The translations under genes were made by a program, and so were the position numbers. Below the pieces are notes generated by a model that was not told where the DNA came from, searched no databases, and worked only from the letters and a program-made list of their open reading frames with translations. This document shows, piece after piece, positions 50,655 through 59,711 of a stretch of DNA of 64,000 nucleotides. The stretch's first letter is position 1, and every line of letters starts with the position of its first letter. This DNA is from Renibacterium sp. (lineage in GTDB: Bacteria > Actinomycetota > Actinomycetes > Actinomycetales > Micrococcaceae), in the NCBI GenBank assembly GCA_017419405.1, contig JAFOLH010000008.1, positions 430,491 through 494,490 of the forward strand, written 5' to 3'.

Positions 50655-51469
50655 GCACTTTGACCCAGGCCATCAATCCGGCCACCGCGCGGTTGAAGAA
50701 CCACGTCAGTTTGCAGCAGACGATCCGGAACTCGTTCACCATGGCTTGGCGCGGGCTGCTCAAGATCAAACGGACCCCGGAGCAGTTGCTCGACGTCACG
50801 CTGCAGCCGATCCTGTTCACGGTGATGTTCTCCGCGATCTTCGGCGGTGCGATCGCGGGCAGCGTCGAGCAGTATTTGCCGTACATGCTGCCCGGCATTC
50901 TGGTGCAGACCGTGATCACCACGTCCGTGGTCACCGGCGTGCAATTGCGCGAAGACATGGACAAGGGCGTCTTCGACCGATTCAAGTCACTGCCGATCGC
51001 CCGGATCGCGCCGCTGGCCGGAGCCCTGCTCGCAGATACGCTCCGTTATGCGATCGGCACCACATTGACCTTCGCCACGGGTTTCGTGATGGGGTACCGG
51101 GCCGCAGGCGGGGTCGGCAATGTGATTCTCGCCGGACTCCTGGTCGTCGTCTGTTCCTGGGCGGTGAGCTGGATTTTCGCCTTCTTCGGCGTGATCGCCC
51201 GTACCGCGGCCAGCGTCCAGGGCATTTCCTTCCTGGTGCTGTTTCCGCTGACTTTCCTGTCGAACGCCTACGTGCGACCGGAGTCGATGCCGCCGTTCTT
51301 GGAAGCATTCGTCAACGTGAATCCGCTGTCATTCCTGATCAGCGGCCTGCGGGATCTGACCAACGACGGAGTATTCAGCTCGAATGCCTGGTTCGCGCTG
51401 ATCGGCGCGGCGGCAATTGTGCTGGTCTTCGCGCCGCTCACGGTCCGGGCGTACATGCGCAAGGCTTGA
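50651..51469 (+). CDS. ABC-2 type permease, DrrB type
   Basis: 272 residues; ATGA overlap with the ATPase gene. Six membrane helices are present, and the ABC-2 signature region 'PLTFLSNAYVRPESMPPFLEAFVNVNPLS' is near the C-terminus (about 198-226). 'EQLLDVTLQPILFTVMFSAIFGG' is typical of DrrB. Together with the previous gene it forms an exporter, probably of a hydrophobic compound. Confidence 0.93.
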   Translation: MSTLTQAINPATARLKNHVSLQQTIRNSFTMAWRGLLKIKRTPEQLLDVTLQPILFTVMFSAIFGGAIAGSVEQYLPYMLPGILVQTVITTSVVTGVQLREDMDKGVFDRFKSLPIARIAPLAGALLADTLRYAIGTTLTFATGFVMGYRAAGGVGNVILAGLLVVVCSWAVSWIFAFFGVIARTAASVQGISFLVLFPLTFLSNAYVRPESMPPFLEAFVNVNPLSFLISGLRDLTNDGVFSSNAWFALIGAAAIVLVFAPLTVRAYMRKA

Positions 51470-51479
51470 GCCGGTAGAC

Positions 51480-51537
51480 GCCGTCGGTTTTGGCTGACGC
51501 CGGGGAAATTTCCGCGGCGTCAGCCAAAACCGGCGGC
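51480..51537. terminator. 23-bp hairpin between convergent permease and AfsR-like genes
   Basis: The arms (51480-51502 and 51515-51537) share GGTTTTGGCTGACGCCG and its complement, with one T-G pair in 23. The 12-base loop has AAATTT. It can end both transcripts. Confidence 0.75.
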
Positions 51538-51545
51538 AAATTCAG

Positions 51546-54500
51546 TTAACGCAGCGCTGGGTCGCGGAGCAGAAGGTACGCGCGGTCCAGCGCCGTTTCG
51601 GTTTCGAAGCCGGGAGCCGCGCGCAGCGCCCGGGCCACGGCGGCATCGCCCAGCCGATTCCGTGCCGCGCGCAGATGCGGCTCGCGGAGCAGCGAAGGCA
51701 TGTCCTGGCGGCCGTCGGCCATCGAGACCAATTCGAGTCCGATGCGGCTCCGCGGGCTCTCCGGCGGACTGGTCAGCACCGCCCAGGAACCGATGACCAG
51801 CAGCGATGAACCCAGGACCGGCCGGTCGGTGAAGGCGTCGCCGCCGATCCGCCGCCAGACCAAAGTGCGCACTCGGAGCCGGGCGATCCAGTGGTCCAAG
51901 GGCGGCAGTACGCCGTCCTGCCCGGGCCGCGGCGTACTGCCGTCGAGCCCGAACAACAGATGGGCGCCGATCGCCGCGGAATACAGCAACGGACCGTAGG
52001 GACCAGGCGGCATCTGCCGGTAGACCGGCGAATCCAAGAGCGTCCGGTAGATCTCCAAGCCTTCGGCGAGCTGGCCCGAATGCAGTGCGATCTCGGCCTG
52101 GAGCGCAATCGTGCTCCCGGCCAGCACAGCTTGCTCCGGATCGTCGCCCGGCACGCTGGCCAGCGCGGTTGCCAGGGTTTCCCGGGCCGCGCCCAGCTGT
52201 CCGATCGAGACTTGGCTCGCCGCCATCATCGCGTGCAGCTGGCGCAAGTCGCCGACCGCGTCCAAAGCCTGGAGCTGGCCGAGCGCCCGGGTGGCCCAGA
52301 TCAGGGACTGCGCGTGGTTCGCGCGCTGCGAGAAAAGCTGCGAAAGCGACACCGACACAGTGCCCATGGTCCACGGGTCGCCGTATTTCTTGGCCAGTCG
52401 GAAGGCCTCCTGCGCGGCGGTGATCGCCTTGACGGTTTGCCCAGAATTCTCCAGCAAAAATGCTTCGGCCATGTATGCGGACGCCTGGGTGAGCGCATTT
52501 CCGCTGGATCGGGCGGTGGCAATGCTGGCCTGCAGCCGGTGTGCCGAGCCCAGATTCAGCCAGATAGCGGCCATGGTCCGCAAATGCTCGTCCGTTTCGA
52601 CCTCCCGGGCCAGCATCCGCCGGATCATGGTCCGGGCCCGGGAGGCAAGCCGCAGATCGACCATGCCGACGTTGCCGGACAGCACGGTGAAGCTCAGCAG
52701 CGCGGCAGGCACTTCGCGGTCGTCGATCTCCTGGCCGACGACGGCGTCCCAGACTGCCGGGGCGAAACTGATCACATCCTGGTGCATGGAGCGGATCGAC
52801 CAGTAGTTGCCGAGCAAGCCGAAGATCCAGAACACCGTCGGGCTGTCTTTTTCGGTCAACGCCCGGCGCAGCAGGAAGACCAGGTTGTCCTGCTCCACCG
52901 TGATGTCCCGGATGGTTTCGACTTGTTGCGGCCCGTAGCAGCGGTCCATGCGGCCCAGGCACCAATTCCGGGCCCAATCCGCCATCCGTCCCGCCACGGT
53001 CCGTTGCTCGGCGGCGGCGTCCTGTTCCAGGCTGCCGAACTCCCGGACGGTTTCCAACATCCGGTAACGCAGCTGCCCATTGAGCGGATGCTCCTGGATC
53101 CGGAGCAACGATTGGTTCAGCAGGGCTTCCAGGTCGTCCTCCACCGAACTGGAATCCGTGCGGTCCCAGCCGGCCACGGCGACCGCGGCATCGAGCGAAA
53201 ATCCATCCGGAAAACTGCACAGCCGGCGCAGGGTGGCTTGTTCGTCGGTTTGGAGCAGGCTCCAACTCCACTCGATCACCGCGCGCAGGGTGCGGTGCCG
53301 CTCCGGGGCAGCCCGGTCCGAGGCGCGCAACACCGTGAGCATGGCGAATTTTTCGGTGATCCGGTTCTGGATCTCCTCGACGCTCATCGTCCGGACCCGG
53401 GCTGCGGCCAATTCGATCGCCAGGGGCAGCCCCTCCAGCCGGGCGCAGAGGCTGCTCACCGCCGGCATCGGCAGGGCGGCGGCTGGCCGCGCCGCGTTGG
53501 CCCGTTCCAGGAAAAGCGACACGGCCGGCGGCGTCCCTTCAGCGGAAACCACGGCCAGCGCCTGCAACGGGTAGATCCGTTCGCCGGCGATGTCCAGGGG
53601 GGACCTGCTGGTGGTGAGCACCTTCAACACGGCCACCGAGGCGATCAAATCCGCCACGATCGCAGCCACGTCGGCGATCACGTGTTCGCAATTGTCCAAG
53701 AACAGCAGGGTTCTGCGTTCGGCGAGGTTCGCGATGATCCGCTGCCGGACATCGACGGCGACCCGCGCGGCCTTTTGCCCCGGCTCGGCGATGCCCAGAG
53801 CCGAAGCCAGAGCCAGCCAGATATCGGCGCCGTCGCGCACGCTCGCCAATTCCACCACCACGACGCCGGGCAGGCCCGCGGCCGCGGCGCGCTGGGCGAC
53901 TTCCATGGCCAAACGCGTTTTGCCCAGTCCGCCCGGCCCGAGCACGGTGGTCACCCGGCCGGAATCCAACAGCGCTTCGACGCCGGCCAGATCCGCATCC
54001 CGGCCGAGCAGCTCATTCGGCGCGGCGCGCACCCCCGAGACGAACTGGCGTCGGGCTGGAACCGGCGGGTTGCCGGGTGCCCGCTCGGGGCTTCCGGGGG
54101 CCAGCAATCTGGCCTGCAGGGCTGCGGCCGCCGGACTGGGCGAGCTGCCCAGCTCGTCGCGGAGCCTGCGCCGGAACAGCTCGAAATGCTCAATCGCCTC
54201 CGGAGTGCGGTCGGCCTCGTGCAAAGCCCGGACGAAACGCAGATTGGCTGCTTCGTTCAACGGTTCGAGTTCGGCCCGGCGGGACAGAGCCGGCACTGCC
54301 GCGGGGGCGTTTCCGGCCGCGAGCAAGGCTTCGCCGCGGATCTGCTGCAGGTCGCCGAACAGCCTTTCGGCCTGCCGCCGGAGTTCGTCCAGCGCGGGCG
54401 ACGGCGAGGCGTCTCCGCCCGGATCCCCGGTCCAGAGCCCGAGGGCCGCCTCAGCGATCGAATTCGCGGTCAACGGGGCGTCCGGCAAGGCGGCCACCGC

Positions 54501-54839
54501 ATCCCGGTACGACTGCTCGGCATGCCAGAGGTCGATGTGCGCCGCGGTGACGCCGAGCCGGTAGCCGCCGCTGCTGCTTTCCAGCAATGCCGGACAGAAC
54601 GAACGGGTCCTGGAAATCAAGGTGTGCAACGCGGTTTTCGCCGAAGCCGGGGCGTCCAATCCCCAAACATCGTCGATGAGCTGTTCCGCGCTCGAGATCC
54701 GGCCAGGCGCCAGTGACAACGCGATCAACAAGGCTTTCGCCCGGGGGCCCGGCGGCGCCGCGACCCGATCCGGGCCGAGCGCGACCTCGACCGGCCCCAA
54801 CAACCGCAGTTGCGGCAGTCCGGGATCAGATGCGCTCAT
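51546..54839 (-). CDS. AfsR/SARP-type large transcriptional regulator (BTAD, NB-ARC-like ATPase, TPR)
   Basis: 1,097 residues. An OmpR-like DNA-binding domain (about 10-95, 'LRLLGPVEVALGPDRVAAPPG') and a BTAD all-helical domain (about 100-250) are followed by a STAND ATPase. Its Walker A is 'GPGGLGKTRLA' (301-311) and Walker B 'TLLFLDNCEHVI'. The rest (about 600-1090) is TPR-like helices. Such proteins activate secondary-metabolite or export genes in Streptomyces; here it converges on a DrrAB exporter. TACTAT lies 7 bases before the ATG. Targets unknown. Confidence 0.88.
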   Translation of the reverse strand: MSASDPGLPQLRLLGPVEVALGPDRVAAPPGPRAKALLIALSLAPGRISSAEQLIDDVWGLDAPASAKTALHTLISRTRSFCPALLESSSGGYRLGVTAAHIDLWHAEQSYRDAVAALPDAPLTANSIAEAALGLWTGDPGGDASPSPALDELRRQAERLFGDLQQIRGEALLAAGNAPAAVPALSRRAELEPLNEAANLRFVRALHEADRTPEAIEHFELFRRRLRDELGSSPSPAAAALQARLLAPGSPERAPGNPPVPARRQFVSGVRAAPNELLGRDADLAGVEALLDSGRVTTVLGPGGLGKTRLAMEVAQRAAAAGLPGVVVVELASVRDGADIWLALASALGIAEPGQKAARVAVDVRQRIIANLAERRTLLFLDNCEHVIADVAAIVADLIASVAVLKVLTTSRSPLDIAGERIYPLQALAVVSAEGTPPAVSLFLERANAARPAAALPMPAVSSLCARLEGLPLAIELAAARVRTMSVEEIQNRITEKFAMLTVLRASDRAAPERHRTLRAVIEWSWSLLQTDEQATLRRLCSFPDGFSLDAAVAVAGWDRTDSSSVEDDLEALLNQSLLRIQEHPLNGQLRYRMLETVREFGSLEQDAAAEQRTVAGRMADWARNWCLGRMDRCYGPQQVETIRDITVEQDNLVFLLRRALTEKDSPTVFWIFGLLGNYWSIRSMHQDVISFAPAVWDAVVGQEIDDREVPAALLSFTVLSGNVGMVDLRLASRARTMIRRMLAREVETDEHLRTMAAIWLNLGSAHRLQASIATARSSGNALTQASAYMAEAFLLENSGQTVKAITAAQEAFRLAKKYGDPWTMGTVSVSLSQLFSQRANHAQSLIWATRALGQLQALDAVGDLRQLHAMMAASQVSIGQLGAARETLATALASVPGDDPEQAVLAGSTIALQAEIALHSGQLAEGLEIYRTLLDSPVYRQMPPGPYGPLLYSAAIGAHLLFGLDGSTPRPGQDGVLPPLDHWIARLRVRTLVWRRIGGDAFTDRPVLGSSLLVIGSWAVLTSPPESPRSRIGLELVSMADGRQDMPSLLREPHLRAARNRLGDAAVARALRAAPGFETETALDRAYLLLRDPALR

Positions 54840-54946
54840 TCCTCAGATAGTACCGGCTCGGCGGGGATTCGGGTCCGGTGAACCGGACTGGTCATCGGTT
54901 GCGGCCCGGTCTGCGGCCTCCGGCTGCGAAGCGGGCCGCGCCGGAA

Positions 54947-55468
54947 TCAGGCAGCGGACTCGCGGGCCAGCAGGCTTTCCTTGATCTGCACGCCCCAGCG
55001 GAACCCGCCCATGCTGCCGTCCAAGCGCACCACCCGGTGGCAGGGGACGAAAAGTGCGGCGGCGTTGAAGGCACAGGCGCTCGCCGCCGCGCGGACTGCC
55101 TGCGGATTCCCGGAGAGTTCGGCGTAGTCGCTGTAGGTCACCGGCTTCCCGGGCTGCACGGTACGCAGCACCTCCCAGGCATGGCTGCGGAACGGCCCGG
55201 ATTTCTGCAGCACTTCGATCTGCCCGACTGCGGCGAAATCGCCGGCATAGAAAGCCCGGACTGCTGCTTCGATTTTCGCGTCCGGGGCCGATTCGGTGAT
55301 CTGCTCGGGGCGCAGGCTGCGGTGGATCTGGCCGGAGAGCTCGGCGACCGAGTCGGTCCATCCGGAGGCCAGGACCACCGCGGTCCCTGGCCGTTCCGGG
55401 GTTTCGGACGACGTGATGACACCGAACGGTCCGTCCGGGGTGGTTAGCGTGAAGAAATTGGCATTCAT
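54947..55468 (-). CDS. ogt: Methylated-DNA-protein-cysteine methyltransferase
   Basis: 173 residues from the ATG at 55468, which overlaps the ada-alkA stop (ATGA). The acceptor Cys143 is in 'LFVPCHRVVRLDG'; 'TYSDYAELSGNPQAVRAAASA' is the DNA-binding helix-turn-helix. It removes methyl groups from O6-methylguanine in a suicide reaction. The coupling to the Ada-AlkA protein makes a compact alkylation-repair unit. The 778-residue frame that spans both genes is not real. Confidence 0.94.
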   Translation of the reverse strand: MNANFFTLTTPDGPFGVITSSETPERPGTAVVLASGWTDSVAELSGQIHRSLRPEQITESAPDAKIEAAVRAFYAGDFAAVGQIEVLQKSGPFRSHAWEVLRTVQPGKPVTYSDYAELSGNPQAVRAAASACAFNAAALFVPCHRVVRLDGSMGGFRWGVQIKESLLARESAA

Positions 55469-57063
55469 GCGTTGGGGTCCTTTTGCTCGTTGCTGACTGA
55501 GGTTCGAAGCCTTGCGGTGCGCGGCGCCGAGGCCGGTGTGCCGGGTCCGATTGCCCGATCGGTTGGCCGGGCCGCGGCGGCCCGCCAGAAATGGACTGTC
55601 GCATAGGAGCGCCAGGGGCTCAGTGCCGCGGTGTCCGCAGCATCGAGCCCCACCGCGGCGAGGCCCTTGCGGACTGCCACGTCGTTGTCCAAGAAGATAT
55701 CCGGGGCGCCGAGCAACCGCATGGCGAGGTAATTCACCGTCCAGGGCCCGATCCCGGGCAGCGGAAGGAGCTTTTCGCGCAGCGACTGGACGTCGTCGGC
55801 CACGCCCAGGCTGAGTCCCCGGCCGGATTCGTCGGATCCGGCCAGACGGGCCATCGCGGCGAGGATCGAATCGGTGCGCCGCTTCGGTCCGCGCAGGATG
55901 TCGGCCCCGTGCTCGGCGATCTGGGCCGGGCTCGGGAAGAGCCGGTCCAGGCCGGCGACTGGGCTGTCCACGCTGCCGCCCAGGGCGGCGAGCCGGTGCA
56001 ATTGCCCGCGGGCGGCTTGCACCGTGATCTGCTGGCCGACCATCGCGCGCAGCAGCATTTCTGACGCTTCCAGCGCTCCGGGCAACCGGATGCCGGGCAC
56101 TGCGGCAAGGCGTTCCGGCAAGCTGTTGCGCAGGCCGTTGTCGATGGCGATCGGATCGGCATCCAGGTCGAAGAGCCGGCGGACCCGGCTGAGCAGCGTC
56201 GGCAAGTCTTTCAGGTCTTGCAGACTCGCCTGCAGCAGCAAGTGGTCGGTGGCCCAGGCCCGTTGCCCGGAATCCATACCGGCAGGCAGCTCGGGCAATT
56301 GCACCGTGATGCTGGCGTGGCCCAAGGGCAGTGCCAGGGTGCGGGAATAGCTTTCCGCATCCGCCAGTTCGACGCCGTGCACCGCGCGGGCGGCCAGGAA
56401 ATCGAAGATGCCGTGGTCGTAGGGCGGGCGCAGCGGAAGTTTCAGGTTCAGGGTGGTTCCGCGCAGGCCGGAGCCGGCCCCGGCGGCAGCCGGCAGGTTG
56501 CCGCGCTTCGTCGCCGTGGCGCGCAACTGGCCGGGAGTCAGGTCGAAGACCTGTTGCACGGTGTCGTTGAACTGCCGCACCGAGGAAAAACCCGAGGCGA
56601 AGGCGGCATCCGCGAACTTCATGCCGGTCGAGGTCAGCAGCGCCCGTGCGGTCTGGGCACGGGCTGCGCGGGCCAGGGACAACGGGCCGGCCCCGAGTTC
56701 GGCGAGCAGGATCCGGTTCAGCTGGCGCACCGAATAGCCCAGCTGCGCCGCGAGCAGTTCCACGCCGCCCCGGTTGACCACGCCGTCGGCAATCAACCGC
56801 ATCGCCCGGGCCGCGACGTCGGAACGCAGATTCCATTCCGGCGTTCCGGGAACCGCCTCGGGCAGGCAGCGTTTGCACGCCCGGTAGCCGGCCTCGTGCG
56901 CTGCCGCGCTGGTCGGGTAGAAGTGCACATTTTCCCGGCGCGGGGTGCGGGCCGGACAGGATGGCCGGCAGTAGATTCCGGTGGACCGGACCGCGGTGTA
57001 GAACTGACCGTCGAATCGGGGGTCCCGCGCATCGATGGCCCGGTAGCGTTGTTCGAAGTCCAT
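55465..57063 (-). CDS. Ada-AlkA fusion: methyl-sensing regulator and 3-methyladenine glycosylase II
   Basis: 532 residues. The Ada N-terminal zinc domain has Cys32, Cys36, Cys63 and Cys66 ('GIYCRPSCPART', 'RACKRCLPEA'); Cys32 corresponds to the methylphosphotriester acceptor. An AraC helix-turn-helix (about 85-185) follows, then AlkA N-terminal domain (about 205-320) and the HhH-GPD glycosylase (about 320-510: 'LPGIGPWTVNYLAMRLLG', with the catalytic Asp in 'IFLDNDVAV'). It senses methylated DNA, should activate this operon, and excises alkylated bases. Confidence 0.94.
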   Translation of the reverse strand: MDFEQRYRAIDARDPRFDGQFYTAVRSTGIYCRPSCPARTPRRENVHFYPTSAAAHEAGYRACKRCLPEAVPGTPEWNLRSDVAARAMRLIADGVVNRGGVELLAAQLGYSVRQLNRILLAELGAGPLSLARAARAQTARALLTSTGMKFADAAFASGFSSVRQFNDTVQQVFDLTPGQLRATATKRGNLPAAAGAGSGLRGTTLNLKLPLRPPYDHGIFDFLAARAVHGVELADAESYSRTLALPLGHASITVQLPELPAGMDSGQRAWATDHLLLQASLQDLKDLPTLLSRVRRLFDLDADPIAIDNGLRNSLPERLAAVPGIRLPGALEASEMLLRAMVGQQITVQAARGQLHRLAALGGSVDSPVAGLDRLFPSPAQIAEHGADILRGPKRRTDSILAAMARLAGSDESGRGLSLGVADDVQSLREKLLPLPGIGPWTVNYLAMRLLGAPDIFLDNDVAVRKGLAAVGLDAADTAALSPWRSYATVHFWRAAAARPTDRAIGPGTPASAPRTARLRTSVSNEQKDPNA

Positions 57064-57175
57064 GAGTCCATCCTGACAGCTCGACCGGACCTATGCTAGC
57101 GGAAATCGGACATAGCGGTGCGGGGTCGGAGCCTGGGGCATTCCGGCATCCGGCGCCGCGTGGCAGGATGGCAGC

Positions 57176-57847
57176 ATGAAGATTGTGATTGCCGGCGGAC
57201 ACGGCCAGATAGCGCTTTTCCTGGGTCAGCAGCTTGCCGCTGCGGGGCACCAACCGGTGGGGCTGATCCGGAAACCCGGGCAACAGGACGAGCTGCGGTC
57301 CCGGGGGATCGCCCCGGTGCTGTTGGACATCGAAAACTCTTCGGTGGACCAGCTCGCCCAGGCGCTGATCGGCGCCGAGGCGGTGGTTTTCGCGGCCGGG
57401 GCCGGGCCGAACAGCGGAGCAGCCCGCAAGGACAGCGTCGACCGTGCCGGTTCAGTGCTCCTGGCCGATGCCGCCGAACAAGCCGGCGTCCGGCGATTCG
57501 TCCAAATCTCATCGATGGGTGCCGACTCGGTGCGTGCCGGCTCCCGGCCAGACGGCATCGACGATGAGTTCTACGCGTATCTGGTGGCCAAACTCGGAGC
57601 CGAAGAAGATCTGGTTGCCCGGTCCGGACTGGACTGGACGATCCTCCGCCCGGGCCGGCTGGTGGACGACGCCGGCACCGGCCGTGTGCTGCTCGCCGAG
57701 CAGACCGGCCGGGGCTCCGTGCCACGGGCCGATGTGGCGTCGGTGGTGGCCGAATTGCTCTTGGCCGGAGCCGGCGTCGGGCAGGTGGTGGAACTGATTT
57801 CCGGCGACACCCCGATTGCCGAGGCAGTCGGCGCGCTCACCGCGTGA
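57176..57847 (+). CDS. NAD(P)-binding atypical SDR protein
   Basis: 223 residues. 'KIVIAGGHGQIALFLGQQLAAAGH' is the Rossmann start, and 'AVVFAAGAGPNSG' and 'VRRFVQISSMGAD' fit the NmrA/SDR_a5 (YwnB-like) group. 'YLVAKLGAEEDL' holds the YxxxK pair. It may be a reductase or redox-sensing protein. CAGGAT lies 6 bases before the ATG. Its stop overlaps the glycosylase start. Confidence 0.85.
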   Translation: MKIVIAGGHGQIALFLGQQLAAAGHQPVGLIRKPGQQDELRSRGIAPVLLDIENSSVDQLAQALIGAEAVVFAAGAGPNSGAARKDSVDRAGSVLLADAAEQAGVRRFVQISSMGADSVRAGSRPDGIDDEFYAYLVAKLGAEEDLVARSGLDWTILRPGRLVDDAGTGRVLLAEQTGRGSVPRADVASVVAELLLAGAGVGQVVELISGDTPIAEAVGALTA

Positions 57848-58548
57848 GCGGCCCGGCAGGGTTGCCGCTGGCCGAATTCCTGGTGCAGGACGCGCTCACC
57901 GTGGCGCCGTTGCTGCTCGGGGCCGAGCTGACCAGCAGTTTCGACGGCGGATCCGGCCGGAGCGCCCCGGTGACCGTCCGGATCACCGAAGTCGAAGCCT
58001 ATTTGGGCGAAGAAGATCCGGGTTCGCATGCTTTCCGCGGGCCGACGCCCCGGACCCAGGTGATGTTCGGCCCGGCCGGATATTTTTACTGCTATTTCGT
58101 ATATGGCAGGTATTGGAGCGGGAACATCATCTGCTCGCCGGCGGGCACGGCGTCCGCGGTGCTCTTACGGGCCGGGGAGATCATCCGCGGCGTCGAACTG
58201 GCCCGCTCCCGGCGGCCCGCCGCGAAACGGGACGCCGACTTGGCCTCCGGCCCGGCCAGGTTGGCTGCGGCGCTGGGTTTGGCCCGTGCCGCGGACGGGG
58301 TCCGAATCCACGACTTGGCCGCGGACCCGAGTTCCGTCGAGGCGGCTGCGGCGCCCGGGCTCGGGCTCCGGCGGAACGCCCTGGCGGCTGCGGAGACGAT
58401 CAGCAGCGGGCTCCGGGTCGGGGTCAGCGGGGCCGGCGGCACCGAGCAGTTTCCTTGGCGGTTTTGGATCTCGGGGAATCCGAGCGTTTCCAAATACAAA
58501 GCTGCGGTGCCCCGGAAGAGATCCGGGGCACCGCAGTCTGGTGCTTGA
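57844..58548 (+). CDS. DNA-3-methyladenine glycosylase (AAG/MPG family)
   Basis: 234 residues from a GTG overlapping the previous stop. AAG motifs are present: 'ITEVEAYLGEEDPGSHAFRG' with the catalytic Glu, 'TPRTQVMFGPAGYFYCYFVYG', and 'RAGEIIRGVELARSRRP'. It removes 3-methyladenine and other alkylated purines, parallel to the nearby Ada-AlkA. Its last ~12 codons overlap a strong hairpin. In relatives it stands between argH and tyrS, as here, though other genes intervene. Confidence 0.93.
   Translation: MSGPAGLPLAEFLVQDALTVAPLLLGAELTSSFDGGSGRSAPVTVRITEVEAYLGEEDPGSHAFRGPTPRTQVMFGPAGYFYCYFVYGRYWSGNIICSPAGTASAVLLRAGEIIRGVELARSRRPAAKRDADLASGPARLAAALGLARAADGVRIHDLAADPSSVEAAAAPGLGLRRNALAAAETISSGLRVGVSGAGGTEQFPWRFWISGNPSVSKYKAAVPRKRSGAPQSGA
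58502..58536 (+). terminator. 14-bp hairpin inside the 3' end of the AAG glycosylase gene
   Basis: CTGCGGTGCCCCGG and CCGGGGCACCGCAG are perfectly paired around a 7-base loop. The stop codon lies 10 bases beyond, so the terminator encodes the C-terminal tail ('VPRKRSGAPQSGA'). Confidence 0.7.
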
Positions 58549-58603
58549 TTGCGCTGATCCGTCCGGGCCGGAAAACCGGCCCGGCAGAACCAGTTTTCGG
58601 GGG

Positions 58604-58852
58604 TTACGGGCAGTAAACCGTCACGATGACCCGGGGCTCCGGCGCGCAGATCCACGGCTTCGGTGCCGGGTCTCCCGCCGCGCAGTTCGGCTGCGCTTCA
58701 GCCGGGGTCGAGTCGTTCAGGGTCTGCCCTGCGGAAAGGGGCTCGGATCCGCAGGTCCAGGACGTGGCATTGGCCGGGGTGGCGACGAACAGCGCCATGC
58801 CGGCCAAACAAACCACAGACCCGAGCGCGGCCGACCTCTTGAGCAGCTTCAT
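58604..58852 (-). CDS. Small Cys-containing secreted protein
   Basis: 82 residues from the ATG at 58852, with AGAGGA upstream; the longer frame to 59050 lacks a start signal. A signal peptide ('LLKRSAALGSVVCLAGMALF') ends near 'ANAT'. The mature ~50 residues contain four cysteines ('WTCGSEP', 'QPNCAAG', 'WICAPEP', 'VYCP'), enough for two disulfides, and many Pro/Ala. I do not recognise a family. Function unknown. Confidence 0.7.
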   Translation of the reverse strand: MKLLKRSAALGSVVCLAGMALFVATPANATSWTCGSEPLSAGQTLNDSTPAEAQPNCAAGDPAPKPWICAPEPRVIVTVYCP

Positions 58853-59073
58853 GGAATATCCTCTCGAAAACGCCGTGCGGCATTCGCCGGCATCAGCTTG
58901 AGCAACAGGGTAGCCCAGCGGTGGGGATATGACCAGGGTCACTTTGTATCCGGGATCAGCCGGAGCGGAGCCCGGTATGGCATTGTTGGTTTCCGGCAGT
59001 AGGGCTTTTCCGGGGCAGACCCCGGATCCGGCACCCGGACAGACGAGCATGATGAGTGGGAAACAGGGTTGGC

Positions 59074-59619
59074 ATGCAGCACGATTCCAAGACGGACGAA
59101 ACAGTCGAAGCGCGGATCAACCGGTTGTGCGCGACGGTCCCCGACTACCCGAAACCCGGTATTACCTTCCGTGACCTCACTCCGGTGTTCGCCGACGGGG
59201 CCACTCTGCGCGCCGTCGTGGATGCGCTGATCGAGCCGTTCGAGGGGCAATTCGATGCGGTTGCCGGCGTCGAAGCACGGGGTTTCCTGCTGGCGGCGGC
59301 CGCGGCGTACGCCAGCGGCACCGGCGTGATCACGGTGCGCAAGGCCGGGAAGCTGCCCCGGGCCGTGTACACCGAAAGCTACGACTTGGAATACGGCAAG
59401 GCGGCTTTGGAGTTGCACCAAGACGATATTCCGGCGGGTTGCCGGGTGCTGATCCTGGACGATGTGCTGGCCACCGGTGGAACCCTGGCGGCGGCATCCC
59501 GGCTTTTCGCCAGGGCAGAGGTGAACGTGGCCGGCTATGGAGTAGTGCTCGAATTGGGCGAACTGCACGGCCGCGCCGCATTGGCCGGGCACCGGGTGCG
59601 TTCGCTGGTCCGTTTGTAG
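59074..59619 (+). CDS. apt: Adenine phosphoribosyltransferase
   Basis: 181 residues from ATG at 59074 (GTG 59056 is the alternative). It salvages adenine to AMP with PRPP. The PRPP motif 'VLILDDVLATGGTLAAASRL' and 'YPKPGITFRDLTPVFAD' and 'GVEARGFLLAAAAAYA' are typical. In many actinobacteria apt precedes relA, but not here. No promoter could be chosen with confidence in 58853-59073. Confidence 0.95.
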   Translation: MQHDSKTDETVEARINRLCATVPDYPKPGITFRDLTPVFADGATLRAVVDALIEPFEGQFDAVAGVEARGFLLAAAAAYASGTGVITVRKAGKLPRAVYTESYDLEYGKAALELHQDDIPAGCRVLILDDVLATGGTLAAASRLFARAEVNVAGYGVVLELGELHGRAALAGHRVRSLVRL

Positions 59620-59711
59620 TCCCATGAGCGGCCTCCGTTTCGCGCCTGTTTCATTTCAGTTCATTGAAATAGCTGTAGAATGGACGGTCTGCTGGCTGAA
59701 AGGATGCCCCA

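Noticed and set aside
54947..57283. A 778-residue minus-strand frame
   Set aside because: It is a fused reading of an antisense shadow over ada-alkA and the real ogt; the ogt start at 55468 has the ATGA overlap and intact family start.
59620..59711. Rifamycin-associated element before the HelD-like gene
   Set aside because: The expected GC-rich inverted repeat (GGGGCTTGC..GCAAGCCCC) is absent.
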